Of a DNA stretch of 64,000 nucleotides, positions 35,757-46,232 are shown in pieces. The notes beneath the pieces were generated by a model. It was not told the DNA's origin. It did no database searches and worked only from the letters and a program-made list of their open reading frames with translations. Source of the DNA: Oceanospirillum linum (GTDB lineage: Bacteria > Pseudomonadota > Gammaproteobacteria > Pseudomonadales > Halomonadaceae); the NCBI RefSeq assembly GCF_001995095.2, contig NZ_MTSD02000002.1, positions 186,001-250,000 of the forward strand. Direction: 5' to 3'. A program made the translations under genes and the position numbers. The stretch's first letter is position 1; each line of letters opens with the position of its first letter.

Positions 35757-35878
35757 GAATCAACGCCAGTACAGGACGCACCAGCAAGGAACTCCAGTGT
35801 CAGCATCGGGAGGTCAACATTAAGGTAAGGTGCTGCCATAATAAAATAACACACTGTTATTAATAGACTTTTTATAAC

Positions 35879-35894
35879 TGGCATAACATATGCA
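35879..35894 (+). promoter_or_regulatory. sigma-54 promoter of nasC-nasA
   Basis: TGGCATAACATATGCA has GG (35880-35881) and GC (35892-35893) ten bases apart and keeps TGGCA and TGCA. A GCACCA half site lies about 100 bases upstream (35778-35783). Transcription would start near 35905. Confidence 0.82.
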
Positions 35895-35912
35895 AAACAT
35901 GATTAACAAAAA

Positions 35913-36003
35913 GTGATCCCTAACGGTCACGATCTACAAAAAATTATTTTGAGCAATGGCGTTCATTTACGGGTTTAAAACCGGTTAATGAGCGCCTTTT
36001 TTT
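35913..36003 (+). promoter_or_regulatory. NasR-type antitermination leader of nasC-nasA
   Basis: A hairpin GTGATC-CCTAAC-GGTCAC (35913-35930; six pairs, one G-T, six-base loop) is followed by a terminator: GGCGTTCATT (35958-35967) with AATGAGCGCC (35987-35996) and seven T. The hexaloop hairpin plus terminator layout fits ANTAR-protein targets. The terminator stem resembles that of the nirB leader. Confidence 0.82.
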
Positions 36004-36045
36004 ATGCCTGAAGAAAAACCCGAAGGGTAAGAAAGGGTGGCACAG

Positions 36046-37299
36046 ATGAAGCAGAAACTGGTGGTCGTCGGCAACGGTATGGCAGGGATCAAAGCACTGG
36101 AGTCTCTGATGGCCCATCAGGGGGATGCCTTTTTTGATATCACGGTGATCGGTGAAGAAGCCCATCCCAACTACAACCGCATCATGCTGTCACCTTTGCT
36201 GGCGGACGAAACCCATTTCAAAGATATCGTACTTAACCCCCTCAAGTGGTACCGGGAGCACAACATAGACCTGCATCTGTCCGATCCGGCAATCGCCATC
36301 GACCGGGAGCAAAAAAGGGTGATCTGCTATTCCGGCCAGCACGTTGAATACGATCAACTGATTCTGGCCACCGGCTCCAAACCGGCATCATTACGTCTGC
36401 CCAACGAGAGCCTTGACGGCATTATGGGCTTTCGGACGCTGGATGATGTCCACCGGATGCAAGACACCGCTAAAACCTACCATCATGCCGTGATTGTCGG
36501 TGGTGGCCTGCTGGGCCTTGAGGCTGCGGCGGGACTGGCTAAAAAAGGGATGCAAACCACCTTGCTGCACCGGAGTGGCTGGATACTCAATCGCCAGCTG
36601 GACAAGGTATCCGCCGGTTATCTGCAGCGGGAGCTGGAAAAACGGGAGATCCACTTTCGCCTCAACTGTCAGATAAAAGACGTTTATGGGTCAGAGGGGC
36701 GAGTGCATCAGTTGCTGCTGGATGATGGCAGCCTTCTACCCTGCGATCTTCTGATCACCGCAGCCGGTATCACGCCGGAGATCACTCTGGCTAAAACAGC
36801 AGGTCTGGATTATGAACGAGGCATTCTGGTCAATGATCAGCTACAAACCACAGACCGGCATATTTTTGCTTTGGGAGAGTGTTGTCAGCACAGAGGCGAA
36901 TGCTACGGGCTGGTTGCTCCGGTTTGGGAGCAGGCTGAGATTCTGGGGCAGAATCTGGCGAACCAGCATCATCGTCCGGATACGCCTAAATCCATTTATT
37001 CCGGTACCCGGAGTGCCACCCGCCTGAAAATATCCGGTATTGACCTTTTCTCTGCCGGTGACGTCACCCCGCCAAAAGGCGCGGAGGTACTCTGCTGGAA
37101 CGACCCGGCTCAACAACACTATCGCCGCCTGATCATGCGCGACAACCGCATCACAGGGATTTTACTTTACGGTGATATCCGTGAGGGCAACACTCTGTTC
37201 GACCTGATGCAGAACCACACCGACACCTCGGATATTCGTCAGCAACTCCTGTTTGGCACCCTGGATCACCACTTACCGCCGTCCTCGGTGGCGGCTTGA
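36046..37299 (+). CDS. nasC: NasC-type FAD/NADH electron-transfer subunit of assimilatory nitrate reductase
   Basis: A 417-residue pyridine-nucleotide-disulfide-type oxidoreductase related to the front half of NirB. The FAD motif is VVVGNGMAGIKALESL, the NAD site VIVGGGLLGLEAAAGLAKKG, and TDRHIFALGEC lies at the FAD end. It has no [2Fe-2S] BFD module. The partner NasA has one at its C-terminus, so electrons would go NADH to FAD to the NasA iron-sulfur centres. The ATG at 36046 (with GGG upstream) is chosen over a GTG at 36037. Confidence 0.88.
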   Translation: MKQKLVVVGNGMAGIKALESLMAHQGDAFFDITVIGEEAHPNYNRIMLSPLLADETHFKDIVLNPLKWYREHNIDLHLSDPAIAIDREQKRVICYSGQHVEYDQLILATGSKPASLRLPNESLDGIMGFRTLDDVHRMQDTAKTYHHAVIVGGGLLGLEAAAGLAKKGMQTTLLHRSGWILNRQLDKVSAGYLQRELEKREIHFRLNCQIKDVYGSEGRVHQLLLDDGSLLPCDLLITAAGITPEITLAKTAGLDYERGILVNDQLQTTDRHIFALGECCQHRGECYGLVAPVWEQAEILGQNLANQHHRPDTPKSIYSGTRSATRLKISGIDLFSAGDVTPPKGAEVLCWNDPAQQHYRRLIMRDNRITGILLYGDIREGNTLFDLMQNHTDTSDIRQQLLFGTLDHHLPPSSVAA

Positions 37300-37427
37300 A
37301 CGGAAACCCTTTACACCTGACAGACCAGGCCGCCACCCCGTAATCACGGGTCTGTCCGGCTTTTTATTGCTCACCTTATTGATGACCGGAACCCTGACGA
37401 TATCCGGGAAAAACATGGAGAACGGCT

Positions 37428-40225
37428 ATGCGTAAATCGATCCCATCCGTGGATATTACCCCTTCAGCGATAGCGGAAACCGGAGCCGGCCCGTGGCAAA
37501 CCAGTACCACCTGCCCATACTGCGGTGTCGGTTGTGGTGTTGACCTGTCCGGTACAGACGAAAGCATCAACCCTGTTAAGGGGACACAGGACCATCCCGC
37601 CAACCAGGGCCGTCTCTGTGTTAAAGGCTCAGCCCTGCATGAAACATTGGGTATGGAGGGTCGTCTGCAAAGGGCGCTGATCGATCAGCAGCCCGTGGCA
37701 CTGGGTCAGGCACTGGATCGGGTTGCCGATGGCTTCAGACAAACGATAGATGAGCATGGCCCGGACGCCGTGGCCTTTTATGTCTCCGGCCAGTTACTGA
37801 CCGAAGACTACTATGTGGCCAACAAGCTGATGAAGGGCTTTATCGGCAGTGGCAATATCGACACCAACTCCCGGCTCTGCATGTCCTCTGCGGTTGCAGC
37901 CTATAAACGCGCCTTTGGCAGTGACAGTGTGCCCTGCAGTTATGAAGATATTGAGCTGGCGGACCTGGTGATTCTGGTCGGCTCCAACGCCGCCTGGACA
38001 CATCCCGTTGCCTATCAGCGACTGAGCCACGCCAAACAGCAGCGTTCTGGCCTCTTGACCGTTGTTATCGATCCGCGGCAGACCGCCACCTGTGATGAAG
38101 CAGATCTTTATCTGGATATCGACCCCGGAACCGATGCCTTTCTGTTTAACGGCTTACTGGCTTATCTTGCCCAAAACAACGGTCTGGACAAGGATTTTAT
38201 CCGTCACCATACCGAAAACGCAGAACAAACATTGGCACAGGTCTGCCTTGAGTTTCCCGACCCTATTAAGGATACCGCCCGGACAACCGGCGTTGCCGAA
38301 GCGAACATTGCCCGTTTCTTTGAGCTGTACGCCCAGCATCAGCGCACCGTAACCCTCTATTCTCAAGGGGTCAATCAGTCCACCACCGGCGTGGATAAGT
38401 GCAACAGTATAATCAACTGCCATCTGGCAACAGGGCGTATCGGCGCACCGGGTATGGGGCCTTTCTCTATGACCGGCCAGCCCAATGCCATGGGTGGCCG
38501 TGAGGTTGGTGGTTTATCCAATCAGCTGGCAGCCCATATGGATTTCACCCCGGAAAGCATCGACCGGGTGGGACGTTTCTGGAACAGTCGTCGGATGGCA
38601 ACCCAACCGGGTATGAAAGCCGTTGACCTGTTTAAAGCGGTGGAATCCGGCCAGATTAAAGCGATCTGGATTATGGCCACCAACCCTGTTGTGAGTCTGC
38701 CGGATACCGAGCAGATTGAACGGGCGCTAAAAGCCTGCCCACTGGTGGTGGTATCGGAGTGTTTTGAAGATGCCGAGACGCTGGATTATGCCGATGTCGT
38801 ACTTCCCGCTGCAGGCTGGAGTGAAAAAGACGGCACCGTAACCAATTCAGAACGGTGCATCTCCCGCCAGCGGGCTTTTACAAAACCTGAAGGGGATATT
38901 CAGCCGGACTGGTGGCTGATCTCTCAGGTTGCTCAACGTATGGGATATCAAGATGCATTTAACTATGCCTCCCCTGCGGATATTTTCCGGGAACATGCCG
39001 CCTTATCCGGTTTTGAGAATCTTCACGGACAACCGGGGGCACGGGATTTTGATATCAGCCTGCTGGCATCCCTTGATGATGACGCATACAGGGCGTTGAA
39101 GCCGGTGCAGTGGCCGATAAACAGCGCACATCCGCTGGGTACACCACGGCTGTTTACCGACCAGCGTTTTTTACCCCCTCGGGCAAAGCGCGCTTTATCC
39201 GTATCACCCCTCAAAAACCGGCCTTAGCACCCGACAAAGACTACCCCTTTATTCTCAATACCGGCCGGGTGCGGGATCAGTGGCATACCATGACCCGAAC
39301 CGCCCGTAGCCCGCGATTGATGGCCCATATCAGCGAGCCCTTTGTCGAAGTTGAAACGGGAGACGCCCATCGCCTGGGGCTGGAGCAGAACCAGCTGATC
39401 CGCCTGCAGGGGCGTCAGGGAGAGTTTCTGGGACGGGTAAAGATCAGCCATCAACTGAAACAGGGTTCACTGTTTGCACCGATCCACTGGAATAACCGCT
39501 ATACCAAGGCGGGCAAGATCGACAGTCTGGTTAACGCCTTAACCGATCCGGTTTCCGGCCAGCCTGAGTCGAAACATGCTCCGGTTCAGGTTGAGACAAC
39601 CCGCATGCGTAGTTTTGGCTTTATGGTTCTGCAGCATCAAACTGCAGCGACCGGTACAGGTATGAGTACAGCTACGCCATCGCTAAAGACCGGCGAGTTT
39701 CCCCATGAGCTGGATTACTGGAGCAGAATCCCACTGAATCAGGGTGATTGCTTTGAAGTAGCCCACTCATCCGAGTTACAGAATACCCCGCTCTGGCAGC
39801 AGCACCTGCAGACGGAGGGCGACTGGCTGCACTACGAAGACCCGGCTCAGGATATCTACCGTGCCGCCTGCTTTAAGGGCGATATTCTGCAACAGGTGCT
39901 GATCTGCGCCGGTGAAATGAACCACCTGCCGGATCGGGAGTGGATCAATAGCCTGATCGGGCAACCGGTTAACCCGGAGGAACGACTGGCCCTGCTCTCA
40001 GGCCGCCAGAGTGAAGGTAACGCTCAGGGTAAAACCGTATGTGCTTGTTTTCAGGTGGGCGAAAATGCGATCCGCCAGGCAATTACGGAAGGCTGCGACA
40101 GTGCTGAATCACTGGGCAAACAGCTTAAATGCGGCACCAACTGCGGTTCCTGTATTCCCGAGCTTAAGGCGCTAGTGAATGAGCAGAAGGCGACATCAAC
40201 AGAGCAGACAACCGACGCCGCCTGA
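37428..40225 (+). pseudogene. nasA: NasA, assimilatory nitrate reductase catalytic subunit, frameshifted as read
   Basis: Two overlapping frames together make a full nitrate reductase of about 932 residues. The first frame (37428-39227) has the [4Fe-4S] site CPYCGVGC...GRLCVKG and the molybdopterin domain (NSRLCMSSAVAAYKRAFG). The second frame resumes at FFTPSGKARFI and carries the molydopterin-dinucleotide-binding domain and a C-terminal BFD [2Fe-2S] module (VCACFQVGE...CGTNCGSC). The switch is at 39167-39173, T TTT TTA in the first frame. One extra T, or a -1 ribosomal slip on this heptamer, restores the frame. The break is either sequence error, mutation or programmed frameshifting. Confidence 0.88.
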
Positions 40226-40233
40226 CATTGAAA

Positions 40234-41460
40234 TCAGAGCAGGCTGATTTTATTAACCAGCACCCAGGCGTCCTGCCCCTCTCTGAGCTGCATCCTGTGA
40301 ATCTGTTGTTGCGTTAAGCGCAGCAACAGTTTCTGGGCTGGGTACACGAAAGCATCCGTGACAGAGCCTACAGAATCAGGCAGAGAGTCAGAAGCTGAGA
40401 ACGCAAGACTCAGAGTAACGCGGTAACAAGCCCCCGCCTGCTGCAATAACATATCATCCTGCGGTGATTCAACGGCTATTTTATCGATCCGTACCGCCAG
40501 CTGATTCTCACAACTGGTGCCTTCAAGACGATGGTGCGACAGAATCAGATCCCGGGCTTCGATCCGCAACCGGACTTCCTCCCTGATCTCACCCTCTTCT
40601 AGCGGCCAATCCCTGTCCGGGGTAACGCAGAGCAACTGAGAAGTGCCTTTCAGCCTCATCGTGACATGAGGCATCGAACCAGCCTCCAGATCCTGTTGTG
40701 AATCAGGTTGTAGTGCAGATTCTGCCGCCGGTTCAACAACGGCATCTAACAGATTGGGTATCGTCTCTCCCTGCATACCCGGCAGTTCAGTGCGGTGCAA
40801 AAGCTCTGAGATAGCCCCTCTCGCTATGATCTGCCCAGCCTCCATCAGCAACATCTGGTCTCCCAGTACAACGGCTTCTTCAAGAGAGTGAGTCACGTAG
40901 ATAATGGGCAGACTAAAACGACTACACAGTCGGTTCAGATAGGGCAAGATCTCACCTTTACTGGTGTTATCCAACGCCGCCAAGGGTTCATCCATTAACA
41001 GCAGGTCAGGATTGGTCAGCAGCGCAGCAGCAATGGCAATCCGTTGGCGCTGACCGCCGGAAAGCTCTGCCGGATAACGATCAAGCAGAGACTCAAGCTG
41101 CAACAGCGCAATCAGCTCATCCGGTGAAATCCGACGCCTCTGATCTGGTATCCGTTGAAAACCAAACAGGAGGTTTCTGCGCACATTCAGATGGGGGAAA
41201 AGACTCGCTTCCTGAAACACATAGCCCAGGGAGCGATGCTGCACAGGCATCGTCTGCCCGCCATTCAGCCAGGACTGTCCGTTAACACGAATCTCTCCGA
41301 CCGTCTCCGGTTCAAGTCCGGCTATGGCTCTGAGCAGGCTGGTTTTACCGCAGCCGGAACGGCCAAACAAAACCGTAACACCGCTATTCACGGGCAGTTC
41401 AAAGTCTGCCTGCAGACAGAATGCGGCTCGTTGCAGGTTGATCCGACAGGATATCGTCAT
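40234..41460 (-). CDS. modC: ModC, molybdate ABC transporter ATP-binding protein
   Basis: A 408-residue ATPase with Walker A GRSGCGKTS, signature LSGGQRQR, Walker B LLLMDEPLAALD and H-loop THSLEEA. The C-terminal Mop/TOBE domain (about residues 280-408) binds molybdate; it is longer than in E. coli ModC because of an inserted stretch near residues 235-265. It ends the nirBD-modABC unit and is convergent with nasA, eight bases away. Confidence 0.92.
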   Translation of the reverse strand: MTISCRINLQRAAFCLQADFELPVNSGVTVLFGRSGCGKTSLLRAIAGLEPETVGEIRVNGQSWLNGGQTMPVQHRSLGYVFQEASLFPHLNVRRNLLFGFQRIPDQRRRISPDELIALLQLESLLDRYPAELSGGQRQRIAIAAALLTNPDLLLMDEPLAALDNTSKGEILPYLNRLCSRFSLPIIYVTHSLEEAVVLGDQMLLMEAGQIIARGAISELLHRTELPGMQGETIPNLLDAVVEPAAESALQPDSQQDLEAGSMPHVTMRLKGTSQLLCVTPDRDWPLEEGEIREEVRLRIEARDLILSHHRLEGTSCENQLAVRIDKIAVESPQDDMLLQQAGACYRVTLSLAFSASDSLPDSVGSVTDAFVYPAQKLLLRLTQQQIHRMQLREGQDAWVLVNKISLL

Positions 41461-41466
41461 AGAGTT

Positions 41467-42168
41467 TTATCCTGCCATCTGAGGAGTAAAACGGCGATTC
41501 AGTGCAAACACCAACACCAGCAACAGTAACGACAGCAGAATCAGCACCAGTGACAGACTGTGGGCGGCGGCATAATTCATCGATTCCACATGATCATAGA
41601 TGGCAATAGAGGCAACCTGTGTACTGCCGGGTATATTGCCGCCAATCATCAGAATCATGCCAAACTCACCCAGCGTATGGGCAAAGGAGAGCACGCCAGC
41701 GCTGAGAACCCCGCGGCGCGACAGAGGCAGCACTACATGCAGGAAAGCATCCATCCGGCTGGCTCCCAGGGTCGCCGCCAGCTCAAGCATACGACCTCCG
41801 GCGCTGGCAAAAGCATTCTGCATCGGCGGTACCACAAAGGGTAGCGAGAAGATCATCGACGCCAGCACCATACCGCTAAAGCTGAATGCCAGGTGCCCGA
41901 TTCCCCATTGCTCCAGAGCCCGCCCCAACCAGCCCTCCGGCCCTAACAACATCAGAAGATAAAAGCCCATCACCGTCGGAGGTAAAACCATCGGCAGCGT
42001 GACCAGGGCTTCGATCAGTACCTTAAGCCCAGAGCGGCTATGGGCCAGCCACCAGGCCAAAGGCGCCGATAACATCAATAACAGCCCGGTACTGATCACC
42101 GCCAGCTTAATGGTTAGCCACAACGCATTCAGATCCTGGGGGCTCAACACCGTAGCACTCAGAACCAT
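41467..42168 (-). CDS. modB: ModB, molybdate ABC transporter permease
   Basis: A 233-residue permease with five to six helices and the EAA-like loop ELAATLGASRMDAFLHVVLPLSRRGVLSA. LSPQDLNALWLTIKLAVIST at the N-terminus and the family length agree with ModB. The ATG at 42168 follows AGGCGG; an in-frame GTG at 42177 is less likely. It lies six bases before modC. Confidence 0.92.
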   Translation of the reverse strand: MVLSATVLSPQDLNALWLTIKLAVISTGLLLMLSAPLAWWLAHSRSGLKVLIEALVTLPMVLPPTVMGFYLLMLLGPEGWLGRALEQWGIGHLAFSFSGMVLASMIFSLPFVVPPMQNAFASAGGRMLELAATLGASRMDAFLHVVLPLSRRGVLSAGVLSFAHTLGEFGMILMIGGNIPGSTQVASIAIYDHVESMNYAAAHSLSLVLILLSLLLLVLVFALNRRFTPQMAG

Positions 42169-42214
42169 AACAAACACCGCCTCCCGGCACCGCGCTTTTC
42201 AGCAAAAAGCAGCA

Positions 42215-43075
42215 TTACCATGCGGCCTTAGGGAAACCGCCCGCCAGCAACAGGTCTCTCAGACCAACCTGATAGCCTGAAGCCGCGATTAGCGCACGGG
42301 CCTGCTGGCTTTGTAGCCAGTGCATAAAACGGAGGGCCGCTTGAGGCTGCTGACTGCGCGCCAGCACCACCCCCTGCTGAATAATCGGCGGGTAAAGTGA
42401 AGGGTCAGGGACCCAAAGGGAACCCTTACCCGCAATAACCGGATGGTGCGCCTGGGAGAGAGCAATAAAGCCCATAGGCGCAGCCCCTGAGACCACCTGA
42501 AACAGGGTCTGACGGACGTTACCGGTGCGAATAAGCCGCTTTTGAGCCTCCAGCGTCCGCCAGAGCCCCTTCTTGCTCAGCAGCTGCTGGGCCGCCAGAC
42601 CATAAGGAGCATTAACCGGATTGGGTAGCGACAGGTGCTGAAACGTCCCCGAGTGCAGCACGGCACCCTCCCGATCCACCTGTAAAGGATCATCGGACCA
42701 GAGCGCCAGTAGCCCTCTGGCATAGGTACGGCGGGAACCGGGGAGAATAACCCCCTCCTTCTCCAGACGTTCGGGGCGATTCTGATCCGCTGACAGAAAC
42801 AGGTCGTAAGGGGCACCATGACGGATCTGGGCATAAAGGCCACCACTGGAACCACTGATAATCATCAGACGGTCACTCTGTTGATTGTGATAAACCGCTG
42901 CCAGCTGCTGAAGCGTACTGAGAAAATTCGACGCAACCGCAACCCGAACCTCAGCAGCATGGGCTGGCGAGCTAAAAAGCAGCACCAGCGTCGTCAGAAC
43001 ACCCAAGAGAGCGCCGAAGTTATGGAAACGATACGGCAGATCGCGAATACCCTGTTGAGCCAAAATACTGATCAT
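42215..43075 (-). CDS. modA: ModA, molybdate-binding periplasmic protein
   Basis: A 286-residue protein with an export signal ending near SSPAHAAEVRV. SNFLSTLQQLAAVY and ISGSSGGLYAQIRHGAPYDLFLSADQNRPERL form the oxyanion pocket of ModA. AGAGG precedes the ATG. Linking modABC to nirBD supplies molybdenum cofactor metal when nitrate reductase is made. Confidence 0.93.
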   Translation of the reverse strand: MISILAQQGIRDLPYRFHNFGALLGVLTTLVLLFSSPAHAAEVRVAVASNFLSTLQQLAAVYHNQQSDRLMIISGSSGGLYAQIRHGAPYDLFLSADQNRPERLEKEGVILPGSRRTYARGLLALWSDDPLQVDREGAVLHSGTFQHLSLPNPVNAPYGLAAQQLLSKKGLWRTLEAQKRLIRTGNVRQTLFQVVSGAAPMGFIALSQAHHPVIAGKGSLWVPDPSLYPPIIQQGVVLARSQQPQAALRFMHWLQSQQARALIAASGYQVGLRDLLLAGGFPKAAW

Positions 43076-43201
43076 GATGGGCCTCTCTCAATGGAACAGG
43101 GTTGATCTTGTTACAGATGATCAGAAAAGCCGGATCTCTGATCGATACCGGCTCTTGCGGATTATTGCGGGTTATTGTGTTACTCACAGATGTTATCGCA
43201 T

Positions 43202-43564
43202 CTAAACCTTAAGCCGGACCTCTCCGTGCTCAATCTTTGCAGCCCAGGTTTTAAGGCTGATCTTACTATCCTCCAGACAAACGCCGTCGCTTAACCGGTA
43301 ATGATGCTTATAAAGGGGTGTCGCCAAAAAAGGCTCTCCATGGCGGTCTCCAATTAACCCTCTGGCGTTGAGAAAGGTATCGCTCAGGGGGTCATAGTTT
43401 TCCACCGCATAAACCCGGTTCATCGCCGGCAACCAAAACAGGGCGACCTGTATCGCATTGGTACCGCAGGGTGATGGCAGCAAAGCAGCCACCCCGGAGT
43501 TGGCCACCAGGTCACCGGTCTTACAAAGCGTTTGCCATAGAGCACTGTTATGAACTTCAATCAT
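43202..43564 (-). CDS. nirD: NirD, assimilatory nitrite reductase small subunit
   Basis: A 120-residue Rieske-fold protein. VYAVENYDPLSDTFLNARGLIGDRHGEPFLATPLYKHHYRLSDGVCLED is the NirD signature; the usual Rieske cysteine-histidine ligands are absent as in other NirD proteins. Its ATG overlaps the TGA of the restored nirB frame (ATGA at 43561-43564), a sign of translational coupling. The 126-base gap to modA holds an AGCCGG/CCGGCT hairpin (about 43127-43155). Confidence 0.93.
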   Translation of the reverse strand: MIEVHNSALWQTLCKTGDLVANSGVAALLPSPCGTNAIQVALFWLPAMNRVYAVENYDPLSDTFLNARGLIGDRHGEPFLATPLYKHHYRLSDGVCLEDSKISLKTWAAKIEHGEVRLKV

Positions 43565-43639
43565 GATGCAACCTCCTCAACGGGAATTAACCGGGTTACT
43601 TTTTCTTCCGGGCGGGCGGGGCGTATCTGCTGACGCTCC

Positions 43640-46183
43640 TCAACAAACTGAATATGGGGGGTCCGCCACACCACTGTTTACAAACGGGCGGAAACGTTTC
43701 AGTTTTTCCGGATTCTCCAGTGTGCTCTTCCATTCACACTGATAGCGATCCACCACGCGCTGCATATCCGCCTCCAGAGTCTCTGCAATACCCAGACTGT
43801 CCTTCAGAACCACGCTCTGCAGATAGTCCAGACCACCCTCCATATTTTCCATCCAGCGTGCCGTGCGCTGCAGACGGTCAGCTGTGTGTACATAGAACAT
43901 CATCAGGCGATCAATAATACGAATCAGCTCATCATCGCTCAGATCGGTGGCGAACAGGTCTCCATGGCGGGGCTTCATCCCACCGTTACCGCAGGTATAA
44001 AGATTCCAGCCATTTTCCGTGGCGATAACACCAAAATCTTTACTCTGAGCCTCTGCGCACTCCCGTGTACAGCCGGAGACCGCTAACTTGATTTTATGGG
44101 GCGCGCGAAGCCCCTTGTAGCGCTCTTCCAGTAAAATCGCCATACCGACACTATCCTGCACGCCATAACGGCACCAGGTACTACCGACACAGGATTTTAC
44201 GGTGCGCAGAGACTTTCCGTAGGCATGACCGGTTTCAAAGCCCGCGTCCACCAAACGTTTCCAGATCGGGGGCAGCTGTTCCAGACGGGCACCAAACAGG
44301 TCTACCCGCTGACCACCGGTAATCTTGGTGTATAGATTAAAGTCTCGGGCAACTTCACCAATCACAATCAGCTTGTCCGGTGTGATCTCACCACCGGCGA
44401 TACGGGGGACCACAGAATAAGTACCGTCTTTCTGCATATTGGCCATAAAGGCGTCGTTGGTGTCCTGCAGACTGACGTGGGGGGATTCCAGAACATGCTC
44501 GTTCCAGACCGAGGCCAGAATGGAGCCCGCAGTCGGCTTGCAGATCTCACACCCTAAGCCTTTACCGTGTTTTTCCAGCAACTCATCAAAGGTTTTGATA
44601 CCGCCTACCCGGATCAGATGAAACAGTTCCTGACGGGTATAAGCGAAGTGCTCACAAAGATCAGTATTCACCTCGATGCCTTGGTTCGTAAGCTCGGCGT
44701 TTACCACATCTTTCAGCAAGGCCGCACACCCGCCACAACCGGTGCTGGCTTTGGTCGCATCTTTGACTTCCGCTACCGAGCAGCAGCCGGAAGCCACGGC
44801 ATCGGTAATCTGACCTTTGGTCACATTCAGGCAGGAACAGATACTGGCGCTATCCGGCAGCGCATCCACACCCAACATCGGGGCCCCACCGGAGGTCTCC
44901 GGCAGAATCAGCCCAGCGGGTTCCGCCGGTAGTTCGATACCATTCAGGGCGTACTGCAACAGGGTGTCGTAACGACTGTTGTCCCCGACCAGCACAGCAC
45001 CCAACAGCTCTTTTTTGTTCTCAGAAACCACAATTTTGCGATACACCTGAGCATCTTCATCCTGATAACGGTAGGTTTTCGCCCCTGGAGTACGGGCGTG
45101 GGCATCACCAACGGAGCCCACATCCACCCCCAGAAGCTTCAGCTTGGTGCTCATATCCGCACCGGTGAACGTTGGTGCATCCGGCGTCAGCGTACCCGCC
45201 GGTACAAGCTGATCCAGCAGATGGTGAGCCGCGACCTTCGCCATCTGATAGCCTGGCGCAACCAAACCGAAAACCTGGCCGCCCCAGAGTGCACACTCCC
45301 CGATTGCCAGAATCGAAGGATCGGAGGTCAGGCACTCTGAATTGATCTCAATACCGCCGCGCTCCCCCACCGTCAGACCGGAGCTTCGGGCCAGCTCATC
45401 CTGGGGGCGAATACCGGCAGAGAAAACGATCAGATCCGTTTCCAGATGGGATCCATCGGCAAAGTTCATCCGATGGCGGCACACGTCACCAGCCACAATA
45501 TCCTGGGTTTGCATACCGGTATGTACCTGAACCCCCAGGTCCGTAATACGCTGTTTCAGAGCGGCACCCCCTTCAGCATCCAGCTGAACCGGCATCAGCC
45601 GAGGCGCAAACTCCACCACATGGGTTTCCAGGTCAAGTTCACGCAGGGCATTAGCCGCTTCCAGGCCCAAAAGACCTCCGCCGATGACCACCCCTTTACG
45701 CCCATCTCCGGCGTAATCCCGGATCTGATCCAGATCTTCCAGTGTCCGATAAACAAGGCAGGCGTCACGATCGTGACCGGGAATGGGCGGTACAAACGGG
45801 AAGGAGCCCGTTGCCAGCACCAGTGCATCATAGGCGTAGCTACGACCCTTATCTGTGGTCACCTTTTTGCCCGCCCGGTCGATTGTCATCACCTTCTCAC
45901 CGGGATAAAAGTGAACACCCTGCGCCTGATAGAACTCCGGCTCACACAGGGCCAGTGACTCAGCATCTTTACCGGTGAAATACTCGGAGAGATGAACACG
46001 GTCATAGGCACGATGGGGCTCTTCACCGAAAACAGTGAGGTCAAGGTTCTTAACGGCTAACGCCTGGGTCTGCTCCAGCAGGGATTCAACAAAATGGTGG
46101 CCCACCATACCGTTACCCACCACAAGAACCTTAAAAGCCGCTTTCTTTGTCTGATCTGTCGTTGTATGCGCTGTGTTCATCAT
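43640..46183 (-). CDS. nirB: NirB, assimilatory nitrite reductase large subunit (C-terminus frameshifted as read)
   Basis: NADH-dependent siroheme nitrite reductase. Order: FAD/NAD domain (VLVVGNGMVGHHFVESL), BFD [2Fe-2S] module (CSCLNVTKGQITDAVASGCCSVAEVKDATKASTGCGGC), then the siroheme/[4Fe-4S] core (CVGSTWCRYG...SGCTRECAEAQ). As read it stops after FVNSGVADPPYSVC. Skipping one base in the G6 run at 43656-43661 gives the expected tail DPHIQFVEERQQIRPA and moves the stop to 43561, making about 873 residues and an ATGA overlap with nirD. ATG codons at 46183 or 46180 are the likely starts. Confidence 0.93.
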   Translation of the reverse strand: MMNTAHTTTDQTKKAAFKVLVVGNGMVGHHFVESLLEQTQALAVKNLDLTVFGEEPHRAYDRVHLSEYFTGKDAESLALCEPEFYQAQGVHFYPGEKVMTIDRAGKKVTTDKGRSYAYDALVLATGSFPFVPPIPGHDRDACLVYRTLEDLDQIRDYAGDGRKGVVIGGGLLGLEAANALRELDLETHVVEFAPRLMPVQLDAEGGAALKQRITDLGVQVHTGMQTQDIVAGDVCRHRMNFADGSHLETDLIVFSAGIRPQDELARSSGLTVGERGGIEINSECLTSDPSILAIGECALWGGQVFGLVAPGYQMAKVAAHHLLDQLVPAGTLTPDAPTFTGADMSTKLKLLGVDVGSVGDAHARTPGAKTYRYQDEDAQVYRKIVVSENKKELLGAVLVGDNSRYDTLLQYALNGIELPAEPAGLILPETSGGAPMLGVDALPDSASICSCLNVTKGQITDAVASGCCSVAEVKDATKASTGCGGCAALLKDVVNAELTNQGIEVNTDLCEHFAYTRQELFHLIRVGGIKTFDELLEKHGKGLGCEICKPTAGSILASVWNEHVLESPHVSLQDTNDAFMANMQKDGTYSVVPRIAGGEITPDKLIVIGEVARDFNLYTKITGGQRVDLFGARLEQLPPIWKRLVDAGFETGHAYGKSLRTVKSCVGSTWCRYGVQDSVGMAILLEERYKGLRAPHKIKLAVSGCTRECAEAQSKDFGVIATENGWNLYTCGNGGMKPRHGDLFATDLSDDELIRIIDRLMMFYVHTADRLQRTARWMENMEGGLDYLQSVVLKDSLGIAETLEADMQRVVDRYQCEWKSTLENPEKLKRFRPFVNSGVADPPYSVC

Positions 46184-46232
46184 CACGTCCCGCCTTTTTT
46201 CGTGCTGCCAGGTCTAAGACCAAACAGCAGGC

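Noticed and set aside
39110-40225. Second nasA frame as an independent gene with its own start
   Set aside because: The residues before FFTPSGK do not resemble any start, and the frame continues the nitrate reductase exactly where the first stops.
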